Assembly (NCBI GenBank): GCA_001898645.1
Contig: MKUQ01000054.1
Coordinates: 40,421-104,420, forward strand
DNA: 64,000 bases
Source of the DNA: Burkholderiales bacterium 70-64
GTDB taxonomy: Bacteria; Pseudomonadota; Gammaproteobacteria; Burkholderiales; Burkholderiaceae_E
Reading direction: 5' to 3'
This document shows positions 17,007 through 25,214 of this stretch, in pieces (positions within the stretch are counted from its first letter, which is position 1; each line of letters opens with the position of its first letter). Position numbers and translations under genes: made by a program. The notes under the pieces were generated by a model that saw only the letters and a program-made list of their open reading frames with translations, had not been told where the DNA came from and did not search any database.

Positions 17007-17672
17007 ATGAAGACATCGACGCGCATCGGTCTGGGCTTGGCGCTCGGCCTCGCGTTCTCGGCCCCGGCATGGTCCGACCCGGTCTACTGGACCGACTGGA
17101 CCACCGTTTCCACGGCAGCTCCCGGCGTCTCGGGCACGCTGACGATCGGCAGCGATACGGTAGGGGTGAGCTTCGCCGGGTCCTATGGTTTCGCGCAGGT
17201 CAGCGGCGGCACCAACTACTGGAGCCCCAATGCGCCCTACCTGAGCGCCACGGTGAGCAACGCGCCGCCCGCGGCCGACATCATCGCGTTGAGCACGGGC
17301 GGCACCGCCACCATCACCTTCAGCCAGGCGGTCACCGACCCGCTCATCGCCCTGGTGAGCTGGAACGGCAACACGGTGGACTTCGGCGTGCCGATCCAGA
17401 TCCTGAGCTACGGCGCGGGCTACTGGGGCAACGGCACACCGGTTCTCAACGCCGCCGGCACCGGTTTCTTCGGCAGCGGGGAGGTCCACGGCGTGATCCG
17501 GCTGCCGGGTACCTACACGTCGATCAGCTTCACCCACACCTCGGAGAACTGGCACGGCTTCACCGTGGGCGTGGTCGGGCTCGGCGGCCCTCCGGGGCAG
17601 GTTCCCGAGCCGCTATCCCTGGCGCTGCTGGGAATCGGCCTGGCCGGCATGGCGCTCACGCGCCGGCGCTGA
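17007..17672 (+). CDS. PEP-CTERM sorting-domain exported protein
   Basis: 221 aa. Signal peptide at residues 1-24 (STRIGLGLALGLAFSAPAWS). The mature part is Gly/Ser/Thr-rich beta-type sequence without recognised domain. The C-terminus is a classic PEP-CTERM tail: VPEPLSLALLGIGLAGMALTRRR, that is the VPEP motif, a transmembrane helix and a basic cluster. Such tails are recognised by exosortase, which is usually encoded in an exopolysaccharide cluster. ATG 17007 was chosen over an in-frame ATG at 16974 because it directly starts the signal peptide and has GAGGAAGG upstream. The last 17 bp overlap the end of convergent arnD. Confidence 0.9.
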   Translation: MKTSTRIGLGLALGLAFSAPAWSDPVYWTDWTTVSTAAPGVSGTLTIGSDTVGVSFAGSYGFAQVSGGTNYWSPNAPYLSATVSNAPPAADIIALSTGGTATITFSQAVTDPLIALVSWNGNTVDFGVPIQILSYGAGYWGNGTPVLNAAGTGFFGSGEVHGVIRLPGTYTSISFTHTSENWHGFTVGVVGLGGPPGQVPEPLSLALLGIGLAGMALTRRR

Positions 17673-18579
17673 CCGCGGCACCTTGCAGGGCCAGCGTGCC
17701 GCTGCGCCCTGCGATCTCCCCCGTCGCCACCCGGTGGCGGGGCAGGCTTGCCGCATCGAGCGAGGCGAACACCGTGCCGGTGGGCACCAGCCGGTAACCC
17801 TGCGCCTTCCAGCCGGCGAGCAGGCGCTCGAAGGTATCGGCGAGCTTCATGCCCTCGAGCTCGGCGTGCAGCGTGTACACGTGGCCGTGCGGCGGCGGTG
17901 GCGCGGCGGTGAGCCCCAGCAGGTGGCGATGGACGTTGGCCGGCGTCAGGTCGTCCAGCCCGATCAGCTCGTCGAACGTCGGCAGGGTGGTGGGCAGCTG
18001 CGGCACGCCGAGCGCGTGCCCCCGCGCATCGACCGGCTGGAACGGATGGGTGCCGCGCCCGTCGGAGGCGTAGTCGAAGCCGAGCTCGCGCTCCAGCGCG
18101 TAGGCCGCCTCGTTCATCTGCCAGCCGGCCGCGCCATGGGTGCGCGCCGGGGCCGCGAAGATCTCCTCGAAGCGCGCCGCTGCCCGGGCCATCTCGGCGC
18201 GCGTCCAGGCGGCGTCGCGCCGTGCCACCTCGTCCTGCCAGCGCACGTGGTCCCAGGTGTGGATGCCGGTTTCGAAGCCGCGCTCGCGCACCGAGCGCAG
18301 GAGCGCCGCTTCGCGCCGGCCGATGTCGGGCCCGGGCAGCAGCGTGCCGTACAGCAGCGTGCGTACGCCGTAGTGCTCCACCACCGAGGTGCGCGCCACC
18401 TTGCCCAGGAAGCCCCTGCGAAACACGCGCTTGACGGCGCGGCCGGTGTGATCCGGCCCCAGGCTGAAGAGGAAGGTCGCCCCCGCGCCGTGGCGCTCGA
18501 GCAGGGCGAGCAGCCGCGGCACGCCCTCGCGCGTGCCGCGCCAGGTGTCGACGTCGATCTTCAGGGCGAGGTGCGGCAT
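17656..18579 (-). CDS. arnD: 4-deoxy-4-formamido-L-arabinose-phosphoundecaprenol deformylase
   Basis: 307 aa polysaccharide-deacetylase-like (NodB) hydrolase that removes the formyl group from undecaprenyl-phosphate-L-Ara4FN to give Ara4N, needed for polymyxin resistance. Seen: metal/catalytic region LKIDVDTWRGTREGVPRLL at the start, HTWDHVRWQD near residue 105, and C-terminal HVYTLHAELEGMKLADTFERLL, as in ArnD. It is the last gene of the minus-strand arn operon, 13 nt after the dehydrogenase gene, and overlaps the convergent PEP-CTERM gene by 17 bp. Confidence 0.92.
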   Translation of the reverse strand: MPHLALKIDVDTWRGTREGVPRLLALLERHGAGATFLFSLGPDHTGRAVKRVFRRGFLGKVARTSVVEHYGVRTLLYGTLLPGPDIGRREAALLRSVRERGFETGIHTWDHVRWQDEVARRDAAWTRAEMARAAARFEEIFAAPARTHGAAGWQMNEAAYALERELGFDYASDGRGTHPFQPVDARGHALGVPQLPTTLPTFDELIGLDDLTPANVHRHLLGLTAAPPPPHGHVYTLHAELEGMKLADTFERLLAGWKAQGYRLVPTGTVFASLDAASLPRHRVATGEIAGRSGTLALQGAAVSAGA

Positions 18580-18592
18580 GGCGCGCCCGGGC

Positions 18593-19639
18593 TCAGGTGT
18601 TGAGCGCGCGCGCGTCGACGATCTGGGTGCGATAGTGGTCGTAGATGCGCCGCAGCGCCTCGCGCATGTCGACGCGCGGCGCCCAGTCGAGGTCGGTCCG
18701 GGTGTTGTCGATCTTGGGCACGCGGTTCTGCACGTCCTGGTAGCCCTTGCCGTAGTACTCGCCCGAAGTGGTCTCCACCACCGTCACGCGTGCGGCGTTG
18801 TCGCGGTACTCGGGGTACTCGCGCGCCAGCTCGAGCATCATCGCCGCCAGCTCGCGGATGGAGTAGTTGTTGGTGGGGTTGCCGATGTTGTAGATCTGGC
18901 CGTCGGCCCTGCCGTCGCGGTTCTCCACGATCTTCATCAGGGCCGCGATGCCGTCGTCGACGTAGGTGAAGGCGCGCTTCTGGTGGCCGCCGTCGACCAG
19001 CCTGATCGGCTCGCCGCGCACGATGTGCCCGAAGAACTGGGTGATCACCCGGCTCGAGCCCTCCTTGGGCGTGTGAATGCTGTCCAGGCCGCCGCCGATC
19101 CAGTTGAACGGCCGGAACAGCGTATAGCGCAGGCCCTGCTCCATGCCGTAGGCGTGGATCACGCGGTCCATCAGCTGCTTGGCGCACGAGTAGATCCAGC
19201 GCTGCTTGCCGATCGGCCCGCACACCAGCTCGGAGGTCTCGGGGTCGAACGCCTCGTCGCGGCACATGCCGTAGACCTCGGAGGTGGAGGGGAACACCAG
19301 GTGCTTGCGGTAGCGCACGCACTGTCGCACGATCGGCAGGTTGGCCTCGAAGTCGAGCTCGAACACCCGCAGGGGCTCGCTCACGTAGGTCGAGGGCGTG
19401 GCGATGGCCACCAGCGGCAGCACAACGTCGCACTTCTTGACGTGGTACTCGATCCACTCCTTGTTGATGGTGATGTCGCCCTCGAAGAAGTGGAAGCGCG
19501 GATGGTCCATCCACTCGCGCACCCGGTCGGTGCTCATGTCCATGCCGTGGACTTCCCAGTCGGTGGACTCGATGATGCGCCGGCTCAGGTGGTGGCCAAT
19601 GAAGCCGTTCACGCCGAGGACCAGGACCTTCTTCGTCAT
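18593..19639 (-). CDS. arnA: UDP-glucuronate C4 dehydrogenase/decarboxylase (ArnA C-terminal half as a separate gene)
   Basis: 348 aa NAD-dependent SDR. It oxidatively decarboxylates UDP-glucuronate to UDP-4-keto-pentose, the first committed step of L-Ara4N synthesis. Seen: GVNGFIGHHL nucleotide-binding loop at residues 8-17, FPSTSEVYG near 120, YSCAKQLMDRV (YxxxK) near 151, and RPFNWIGGG and GEYYGKGYQD further on, as in E. coli ArnA residues 314-660. In enterobacteria this domain is fused to the formyltransferase; here that domain is the next gene upstream, 18 bp away. Confidence 0.93.
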   Translation of the reverse strand: MTKKVLVLGVNGFIGHHLSRRIIESTDWEVHGMDMSTDRVREWMDHPRFHFFEGDITINKEWIEYHVKKCDVVLPLVAIATPSTYVSEPLRVFELDFEANLPIVRQCVRYRKHLVFPSTSEVYGMCRDEAFDPETSELVCGPIGKQRWIYSCAKQLMDRVIHAYGMEQGLRYTLFRPFNWIGGGLDSIHTPKEGSSRVITQFFGHIVRGEPIRLVDGGHQKRAFTYVDDGIAALMKIVENRDGRADGQIYNIGNPTNNYSIRELAAMMLELAREYPEYRDNAARVTVVETTSGEYYGKGYQDVQNRVPKIDNTRTDLDWAPRVDMREALRRIYDHYRTQIVDARALNT

Positions 19640-19657
19640 GGGGACTCCGGTGCCGGC

Positions 19658-20671
19658 TCAGCCGGCGAGGGGGATGGCGGCGTCGCCGTAGGCGGCGCGA
19701 AAGGTATCGGCGTCGAACGGCGCGCCGGCCAGCGTGGCCTCGAGCACGCGCAGCCGTCCGCCGTCGGCGCACTCGATCGCGAGCGCGCCTTCGAGCACGC
19801 GCAGGCGCGGGGCGCCGGGCGCCGCGGCGGCGCGGGGACTGCCGGCGTCGGCGGCATCGCCGGTAGCGACGGTGTCGTCGGCGTCATTGCCGTTACCGGC
19901 GTCACCGGTGCCCGCCGCCGGCTCTTCGCGCAGCGTGCGCCAGATGGTCAGCCGGCCGCGTTCGAGATCGGCGAAGGCGCCCGGGTAGGGGCGGGTGAGC
20001 GCGCGCACGAAGTCGTGCAGGGCGCGCGCGCCGATGCCCGCGGGGATGCGGCCGTCCTCGGGGCGGCGCGCGCCGAAGTAGCTTCCCTCGGCGAGGTTCT
20101 GCGCGCGCGGCCGGGCGCTGCCGTCGAGCAGCCCCGGCAGGCTGCGCCACAGCACCAGCTCGGCGGCGACGCACACCTTGCCGAAGACTTCGCGCGCGGT
20201 GTCGTCGGGCAGGATGGGCACCGCCATCTGGTCGACGATGGCCCCGTTGTCGGGCTTCTCGTTCATCACGTGCAGCGTGGCGCCGGTCTCGGTCTCGCCG
20301 CGCAGCACGGCCCAGTTGACCGGCACCCGGCCGCGGTACTTCGGCAGCAGCGAGCCGTGCATGTTGTAGGCGCCGCGCGGGGCGGCGGCGAGCAGCGCGG
20401 CGCCCAGCATGCGCCGGTAGTAGAAGGAGAACAGGAAATCGGGCCGTGTTGCGCGAACCCGCTGCACCACTGCCGGGACGTTCGCATCCTCGGGCGAGAT
20501 GACCGGGATGCGGTAGTCCGTCGCCGTGGCGCGCACGCTGTCGAACCAGCGGGCTTCGCCCGGGTCGTCGTCGTGCGTGACCACCAGCGCGACGTCCACG
20601 CCGCGCGCGAGCAGCGTCTTCAGGCAGCGCACGCCGACGTCGTGGTAGGCGAAGACGACCGCGCGGTTCAT
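19658..20671 (-). CDS. UDP-L-Ara4N formyltransferase (ArnA N-terminal half as a separate gene)
   Basis: 337 aa, Fmt-like fold. Transfers a formyl group from 10-formyltetrahydrofolate to UDP-L-Ara4N. Catalytic residues are visible in YNMHGSLLPKYRGRVPVNW (Asn, His) near residue 100 and LHVMNEKPDNGAIVDQ (Asp) near 140. The C-terminal subdomain contains an Ala/Asp/Gly-rich low-complexity insertion at about residues 245-275. The ATG overlaps the arnC stop as ATGA. A long in-frame upstream extension is only the antisense-frame shadow of arnC. Confidence 0.92.
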   Translation of the reverse strand: MNRAVVFAYHDVGVRCLKTLLARGVDVALVVTHDDDPGEARWFDSVRATATDYRIPVISPEDANVPAVVQRVRATRPDFLFSFYYRRMLGAALLAAAPRGAYNMHGSLLPKYRGRVPVNWAVLRGETETGATLHVMNEKPDNGAIVDQMAVPILPDDTAREVFGKVCVAAELVLWRSLPGLLDGSARPRAQNLAEGSYFGARRPEDGRIPAGIGARALHDFVRALTRPYPGAFADLERGRLTIWRTLREEPAAGTGDAGNGNDADDTVATGDAADAGSPRAAAAPGAPRLRVLEGALAIECADGGRLRVLEATLAGAPFDADTFRAAYGDAAIPLAG

Positions 20672-21630
20672 GATCGATCGGGCCCGCCGCCGGCGTCGCG
20701 CTCCAGGATGCCGGCGATCACGTAGCGCGGCCGCTGGCGCACCTCCTGGTAGATGCGGCCGATGTACTCGCCGAGCAGGCCGATGCCGAACAGCGCGATG
20801 CCGATCAGCATGAAGGCGATGCCGAACAGGGTGAACAGCCCGCCTTCCTCGGGGCCGAGCACGATGCGCCGCGCAGCGAGGTAGACCACCAGCACCGCGG
20901 ACAGCAGCGAGATCGCCATGCCGCCGAGGGAGAACAGCTGCAGCGGCACCAGCGAGAAGCCGGTCACGAGGTCGAAGTTGAGGCGGATCAGGCTGTATAG
21001 CGAATACTTCGATGTGCCCGCGAAGCGCTCCTCGTGGCCGACCACCACCTCGGTCGGGTTCTGCGCGAACTGCCAGGCCAGTGCGGGGATGAAGGTGTGC
21101 AGCTCGTTGCAGCGGTTGATCGTATCGACGATGCGCCGGCTGTAGGCGCGCATCATGCACCCCTGGTCGGTCATGCGGATGCGCGTGATGCGCTCGCGGA
21201 CGCGGTTCATCGCACGCGAGGCCACGCGCCGCCACAGGCGATCATCGCGCTGGCGGCGGATCGAGCCGACGTAGTCGTGGCCGGCGTCCATGCGCTCGAG
21301 CAGCAGGTGGATGTCCTCGGGCGGGTTCTGCAGGTCGGCGTCGAGCGTGACGATGCGCTCGCCGCGGCAGTATTCGAAGCCGGCGAGGATCGCCCGGTGC
21401 TGGCCGAAGTTGCCGTTGAACATCACCACTCGCGTGACGTCGGGGCGCAGGTGGAACTGGTCGGCCAGCAGCTGCGCCGAGCGGTCGTGGCTGCCGTCGT
21501 TGACGAACACGATCTCGTAGGGCACGCCCAGGGCGTCGAGCGCCGGGTACAGGCGCGCGAACAGTGCCGCCAGCACGGCCTCCTCGTTGTAGACCGGGAT
21601 GACCACCGAGAGGTCGACGCGGGCGCTCAT
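20668..21630 (-). CDS. arnC: Undecaprenyl-phosphate 4-deoxy-4-formamido-L-arabinose transferase
   Basis: 320 aa GT2 glycosyltransferase attaching Ara4FN to undecaprenyl phosphate on the cytoplasmic side of the inner membrane. Seen: SVVIPVYNEEAVLAALFARL at the N-terminus, VTLDADLQNPPEDI (DxD-type metal site) near residue 95, MTDQGCMMRAYSR near 155, and two C-terminal membrane helices (about 235-258 and 268-292). Overlaps the downstream formyltransferase by 4 bp. It should be coupled to arnB, but the insertion at 21638-22390 now separates them; its own start-proximal sequence has only a weak GCGGAG SD. Confidence 0.95.
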   Translation of the reverse strand: MSARVDLSVVIPVYNEEAVLAALFARLYPALDALGVPYEIVFVNDGSHDRSAQLLADQFHLRPDVTRVVMFNGNFGQHRAILAGFEYCRGERIVTLDADLQNPPEDIHLLLERMDAGHDYVGSIRRQRDDRLWRRVASRAMNRVRERITRIRMTDQGCMMRAYSRRIVDTINRCNELHTFIPALAWQFAQNPTEVVVGHEERFAGTSKYSLYSLIRLNFDLVTGFSLVPLQLFSLGGMAISLLSAVLVVYLAARRIVLGPEEGGLFTLFGIAFMLIGIALFGIGLLGEYIGRIYQEVRQRPRYVIAGILERDAGGGPDRS

Positions 21631-21699
21631 GTCAGCGGCTCCGCTGTGTGCTGTAGCCTGCGCGTGCGTCGGTCACTTTGCGTGCTTCGATTGGCGCGA

Positions 21700-21938
21700 G
21701 CAAAGGCGCGGGCCGCCCGGGGCCGGCGCACCGGTGCTTGCCCCCCGCTGCGCGGGGGGTGCCCTGCGATGCTCCAGCACCGGCTGGCGCGGCGCAACTC
21801 GCTGCGCTCGCTACGCGAGCTGCGCTCGGACAGGGCGCCGCGAGAATGAAGCACGAAGCGCGCTGCGCGCGCCGCCGGTGCTGCTGCGCTTCTCGGCTGC
21901 GCACAGGCGCGCCGGCCCCGGGCGGCCCGCGCCTTTGC
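21700..21938. repeat. 239-bp palindromic element with 30-bp perfect terminal inverted repeats
   Basis: 21700-21729 (begins GCAAAGGCGCGGGCC) is the exact reverse complement of 21909-21938. Nested hairpins inside include a C6/G6 stem at about 21741-21759 and a ccggtgct/agcaccgg pair at 21731/21776. The core at about 21787-21870 resembles, inverted, the core of the 22087-22345 element. The site at 10790-10825 holds the same ends joined without the 200-bp interior. Confidence 0.8.
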
Positions 21939-22086
21939 CGATACCGCGGTGGCGTGCGCAGGCAACGGCCTCGGTGCCAACGTCATGCCGGTCCGCGCGA
22001 GCGGCGGCTTCGTCACTGCTGCGAGTACCGCCCACGCCTTCGGTCCTGCTCTCGTCCTCGCTCCGAACACCCCCCACGGTGCCCGA

Positions 22087-22345
22087 GCGGCAGTCGGCGG
22101 GCGGCCGGGCCCAGGGGGGCGCGGCGCTGTGTGCGGCGCCGCGCAGCGCAGTCTCGGGGTCGGCGCGCGTAGCGCGCTTCGTACTTCTGACTTGCGGCGC
22201 CCTGTTTGAGCGAAGCGAACGTAGTGAGCGCAGCGAGTTGCGCCGCACGACCCCGAGGCGAGCAGCGGAGGGAAGTCGGTGCGCAGCACCGACCGCCGTG
22301 CCCAGCGCCGCGCCCCCCTGGGCCCGGCCGCCCGCCGACTGCCGC
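22087..22345. repeat. 259-bp palindromic element with 43-bp perfect terminal inverted repeats
   Basis: 22087-22129 is the exact reverse complement of 22303-22345 (outer end gcggcagtcggcgggcggcc). An inner pair ctcggggtcg/cgaccccgag sits near 22152 and 22248. About 70 bp of its right end recur at 10492-10563 in opposite orientation. Confidence 0.8.
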
Positions 22346-22395
22346 GACCGCGACGACCCTGCAAGGACAGAGAGAGGAAGGAAGACCGGGTCATG

Positions 22396-23523
22396 TCAGC
22401 GCAGCACCGGGCGCACCACGCGCGTGACCGCCTCGCACACGCGCAGCACGTCGTCGTCGCGCATGGCCGGGAACAGGGGCAGGGTGACCGTGCGCCGGCC
22501 GATGTCCTCGGCGACCGGAAAGTCGCCCTCGCGCAGGCCGCGCCGGCGATACAGGGTGAACAGGTGCATGGCCGGATAGTGCACCCCGACCCCGATGCCC
22601 TCGCGCTTCATCGCCTCGATGAAGCCGCCGCGATCCAGCTTCATGCGTGACAGCGGCAGCAGCGGCTGGAACATGTGCCAGTTGCCGTGCTCGAAGTCCT
22701 CCGGCGGCAGGTCGAAGCCGAGCGAGCGGTCGAAGTGGGCGAAGTAGAGCCGGGCCAGCTCGCGCCGGCGCGCGTTGAAGGCGTCCAGCCGGCGCAGCTG
22801 GCTCAGGCCGATGGCGGCGGCGATGTCGGTGAGGTTGGCCTTGCCGCCCAGCACGTCGACGTCCATCGATCCGTCGGCGAAGCGCGTGACGCCCTGCAGG
22901 CGCAGCTTCTCGAACAGGCGCGCTTCCTCTTCGTCGTTCATCACCAGGCAGCCGCCTTCGCCGCTGGTCATGTTCTTGTTGGCGTGGAAGCTGAACGAGA
23001 CTAGGTCGCCGAAGCTGCCGAGGCGCTGCCCGCGCCAGCAGGCGCCCATCGATTGGGCGGCGTCTTCGAGCACGCGCAGCCCGTGCCTGCCCGCCAGCTC
23101 GTACAGGCGCGTGCGATCGGCCGGCAGCCCCGCCAGGTCGACCGGCAGCAGCAGGCGCGTGCGCGGCGTGATGGCCGCCTCGATGCGCTCGAGATCGATG
23201 TTGCGCGTACGCGCGTCGGCATCGACGAACACCGGCGTGGCGCCGACCGCCAGGATCACGTTGGCGGTGGCGACCCAGCTCAGCGGGCAGGTGATCACCT
23301 CGTCGCCCGGGCCGATGCCGGCCAGCCGCAGCCCCAGCTCGAGCGTGGCGGTGGCCGAGACGGCCACCCGCACCGGGCGCCCTGCGACGTATGTCGAGAG
23401 CGCGGCTTCGAATTCGCGGCACTTCGGGCCGGTAGTGAGCCAGCCCGAGCGCAGCACCTCGGCCACGGCGGCGATCGCGTCCTCGCCGATGTCCGGGCGC
23501 GTGAAGGGCAGGAAAGAGGTCAT
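22396..23523 (-). CDS. arnB: UDP-4-amino-4-deoxy-L-arabinose aminotransferase
   Basis: 375 aa DegT/DnrJ/EryC1-family PLP enzyme converting UDP-4-keto-pentose to UDP-L-Ara4N with glutamate. Seen: GSGWLTTG-like start (EVLRSGWLTTGPKCREFE), SATATLELGLRL near residue 60, EDAAQSMGA near 155, and the PLP lysine in SFSFHANKNMTSGEGG near 185. The start overlaps the arnT stop by 4 bp (ATGA). The ending VLR-stop is followed at once by the 11-bp direct repeat that marks the insertion before arnC. Confidence 0.94.
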   Translation of the reverse strand: MTSFLPFTRPDIGEDAIAAVAEVLRSGWLTTGPKCREFEAALSTYVAGRPVRVAVSATATLELGLRLAGIGPGDEVITCPLSWVATANVILAVGATPVFVDADARTRNIDLERIEAAITPRTRLLLPVDLAGLPADRTRLYELAGRHGLRVLEDAAQSMGACWRGQRLGSFGDLVSFSFHANKNMTSGEGGCLVMNDEEEARLFEKLRLQGVTRFADGSMDVDVLGGKANLTDIAAAIGLSQLRRLDAFNARRRELARLYFAHFDRSLGFDLPPEDFEHGNWHMFQPLLPLSRMKLDRGGFIEAMKREGIGVGVHYPAMHLFTLYRRRGLREGDFPVAEDIGRRTVTLPLFPAMRDDDVLRVCEAVTRVVRPVLR

Positions 23524-25214
23524 GGCCTGAGCACGACGACGCGGCGCGCGTCGCGGTAGACGACGCTCATCGGCAGGCCGGAGCGCTGCAGGGCATCGAA
23601 GGTGTCGGGCGCCATCATGGCGGCGGCGTGGGCGAGCGTGCGCCAGCGCGCGGCAAACTCCTCCACGGTGGGAATCCAGCGCTGCGGGTCGCGCTGCTGG
23701 CCGAAGGCGAACTCGTCGGTGTACTGGACCAGCGTCACGTCGCGGCGCAGGTAGAACGGGAAGGTCTGATCGTACATCGCCACCGAGAACACCTCCGCGC
23801 CGGGTACGAGTCGCGGAGCCAGCGCGGCAGCCACCGCCTTGCTGCTCTTGAGGCGGCCGAGACCGTCGTGGCCGATCATCGTGAGCATCGCCGCCGCCAC
23901 GGCGGCGCCCGACAGCAGCAGCACGGCGAGCGGCTTGCGCTGCCGGCGCAGCGCGTGCGCGGCGAGCGCGGCGGCGCCGGTCACCAGCGCGCCGGCCGCG
24001 CCCAGCGCGATGGCCAGCGGCCGCAGCGTCTCGGCAGGCGTGTCGGTCGTCGCGTAGCGGCCGGCCGCGAGCGCCGCGCCCGCCAGCGCCAGGCCCGCCG
24101 CGAGCGGCGTCAGCAGGTGGCGCGCCAGCCGTGCGGCATCGATGCGTTCGAGCCGCAAGGCCAGCAGCAGCGCCAGCGCCGGGAACATCGGCAGGATGTA
24201 GGAGGGCAGCTTCGAGCCCGAGAGGCTGAAGAAGGCGAAGACGAAGACCGCCCAGGCGAGCAGCAGGCGCTGCGGCTGCAGGCCGCGCGCAGGCTCCCGG
24301 CGCATGCCCAGGCCGGCGAGCGAGGGCAGCAGCGAGGTCCACGGCAGCAGGCCCACCAGCAGGTAGGGCACGAAGTACCACAGCGGGCCGGTGCGGCGCG
24401 CCTCCTCGGTGAGGTAGCGCTGGAAGTGCTCGCGTACGAAGAAGAAATCGACGAAGCCGGGATTGCGCAGCGACACCGCGACGAACCATGGCGCGGCCAG
24501 CGCGAAATACAGCGCGAGCCCGGAGACCCAGTGCATGCGCCGCCACATCGTCCACTGGCGCTCGACGAGGCTGTACAGCACCAGCACGGCGCCGGGGATC
24601 AGCACGCCGACCAGCCCCTTCGACAGCGTCGCCGCGGCCATGGCCGCCCAGGCGAGCCACATCGCGTTGCGCCGTTCGATGGCGCTCGCCTCGTCGCGCT
24701 GCGCGAGCAGGAAGCCGCACAGCACGAGGGTGAGGAAGAAGGCGAGCCCCATGTCGAGGCTCAGGAAGTGGGCGTTGGCGATCACCCAGACCGTGCCGGC
24801 CATCGCCAGGGCGCCGTAGCGGCCGGCCTCGCGGCCCCACAGGCGATGTGCGGTGACGCCCACCGCGACGATGGACAGGAAGCCGGTGAGGGCGGGCCAC
24901 AGGCGCGCGGCGAACTCGTTCACGCCGAACAGCCCGAGGCTGGCCGCCCCCATCCAGTACTGCAGGGGCGGCTTCTCGAAGTACAGGAAGCCGTTCAGGC
25001 GCGGCGTGATCCAGTCGCCGCTGCGCAGCATCGCGAGCGCGATCGTCGCGTAGCGCCCCTCGTCGGGGCCGGACAACGCACGCATGCCCAGCGGTGCGAA
25101 CCAGGCGAGCGCCAGCAGGCCCCAGCACAGCGCGATGCGCACCGCATCGTCCTGGTCCGCCCGGGTGCGGGGCGGTGCGCCGGCGTCACCGTGGGCGCCG
25201 GAGGTTGCGGACAT
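23520..25214 (-). CDS. arnT: Lipid A 4-amino-4-deoxy-L-arabinose transferase
   Basis: 564 aa GT83 inner-membrane glycosyltransferase moving L-Ara4N from undecaprenyl phosphate to lipid A on the periplasmic face. Seen: the catalytic periplasmic loop GPDEGRYATIALAMLRSGDWITPRLNG near residue 48 (acidic catalytic region), FEKPPLQYWM near 80, about twelve membrane helices, and a soluble C-terminal domain (SVAMYDQTFPFYLRRDVTLVQY). The 5' end overlaps the NYN gene's 3' end by 29 bp. It is the first gene of the arn operon here, an order different from enterobacterial arnBCADTEF. No arnE/arnF flippase subunits are visible. Confidence 0.93.
   Translation of the reverse strand: MSATSGAHGDAGAPPRTRADQDDAVRIALCWGLLALAWFAPLGMRALSGPDEGRYATIALAMLRSGDWITPRLNGFLYFEKPPLQYWMGAASLGLFGVNEFAARLWPALTGFLSIVAVGVTAHRLWGREAGRYGALAMAGTVWVIANAHFLSLDMGLAFFLTLVLCGFLLAQRDEASAIERRNAMWLAWAAMAAATLSKGLVGVLIPGAVLVLYSLVERQWTMWRRMHWVSGLALYFALAAPWFVAVSLRNPGFVDFFFVREHFQRYLTEEARRTGPLWYFVPYLLVGLLPWTSLLPSLAGLGMRREPARGLQPQRLLLAWAVFVFAFFSLSGSKLPSYILPMFPALALLLALRLERIDAARLARHLLTPLAAGLALAGAALAAGRYATTDTPAETLRPLAIALGAAGALVTGAAALAAHALRRQRKPLAVLLLSGAAVAAAMLTMIGHDGLGRLKSSKAVAAALAPRLVPGAEVFSVAMYDQTFPFYLRRDVTLVQYTDEFAFGQQRDPQRWIPTVEEFAARWRTLAHAAAMMAPDTFDALQRSGLPMSVVYRDARRVVVLRP

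Larger units (their letters stand above)
21638..22401. mobile_element. 753-bp repeat-rich insertion between arnB and arnC, flanked by an 11-bp direct repeat
   Basis: TCATGTCAGCG occurs at 21627-21637 and again at 22391-22401. Deleting the segment with one copy restores arnB stop - one base - arnC ATG (minus-strand CGCTGACATGA), a typical coupled junction. This is the expected footprint of a target-site duplication. The inserted bases 21638-22390 contain two palindromic elements (21700-21938 and 22087-22345) and sequence shared with the 10.5-10.9 kb region. No transposase is encoded and its outer ends are not inverted repeats. A minus-strand open frame (22394 to 21627) runs through it but is Arg/Ala-rich with no recognisable domain. 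Confidence 0.75.

Noticed and set aside
21627..22394. 255-codon minus-strand ORF filling the arnB-arnC gap, with ATG next to the arnB stop and its stop overlapping the arnC start
   Set aside because: It runs through palindromic repeats, is Arg/Ala/Pro-rich without any domain, and its ATG and stop lie in the two copies of the 11-bp direct repeat, so the fit is explained by the duplication.
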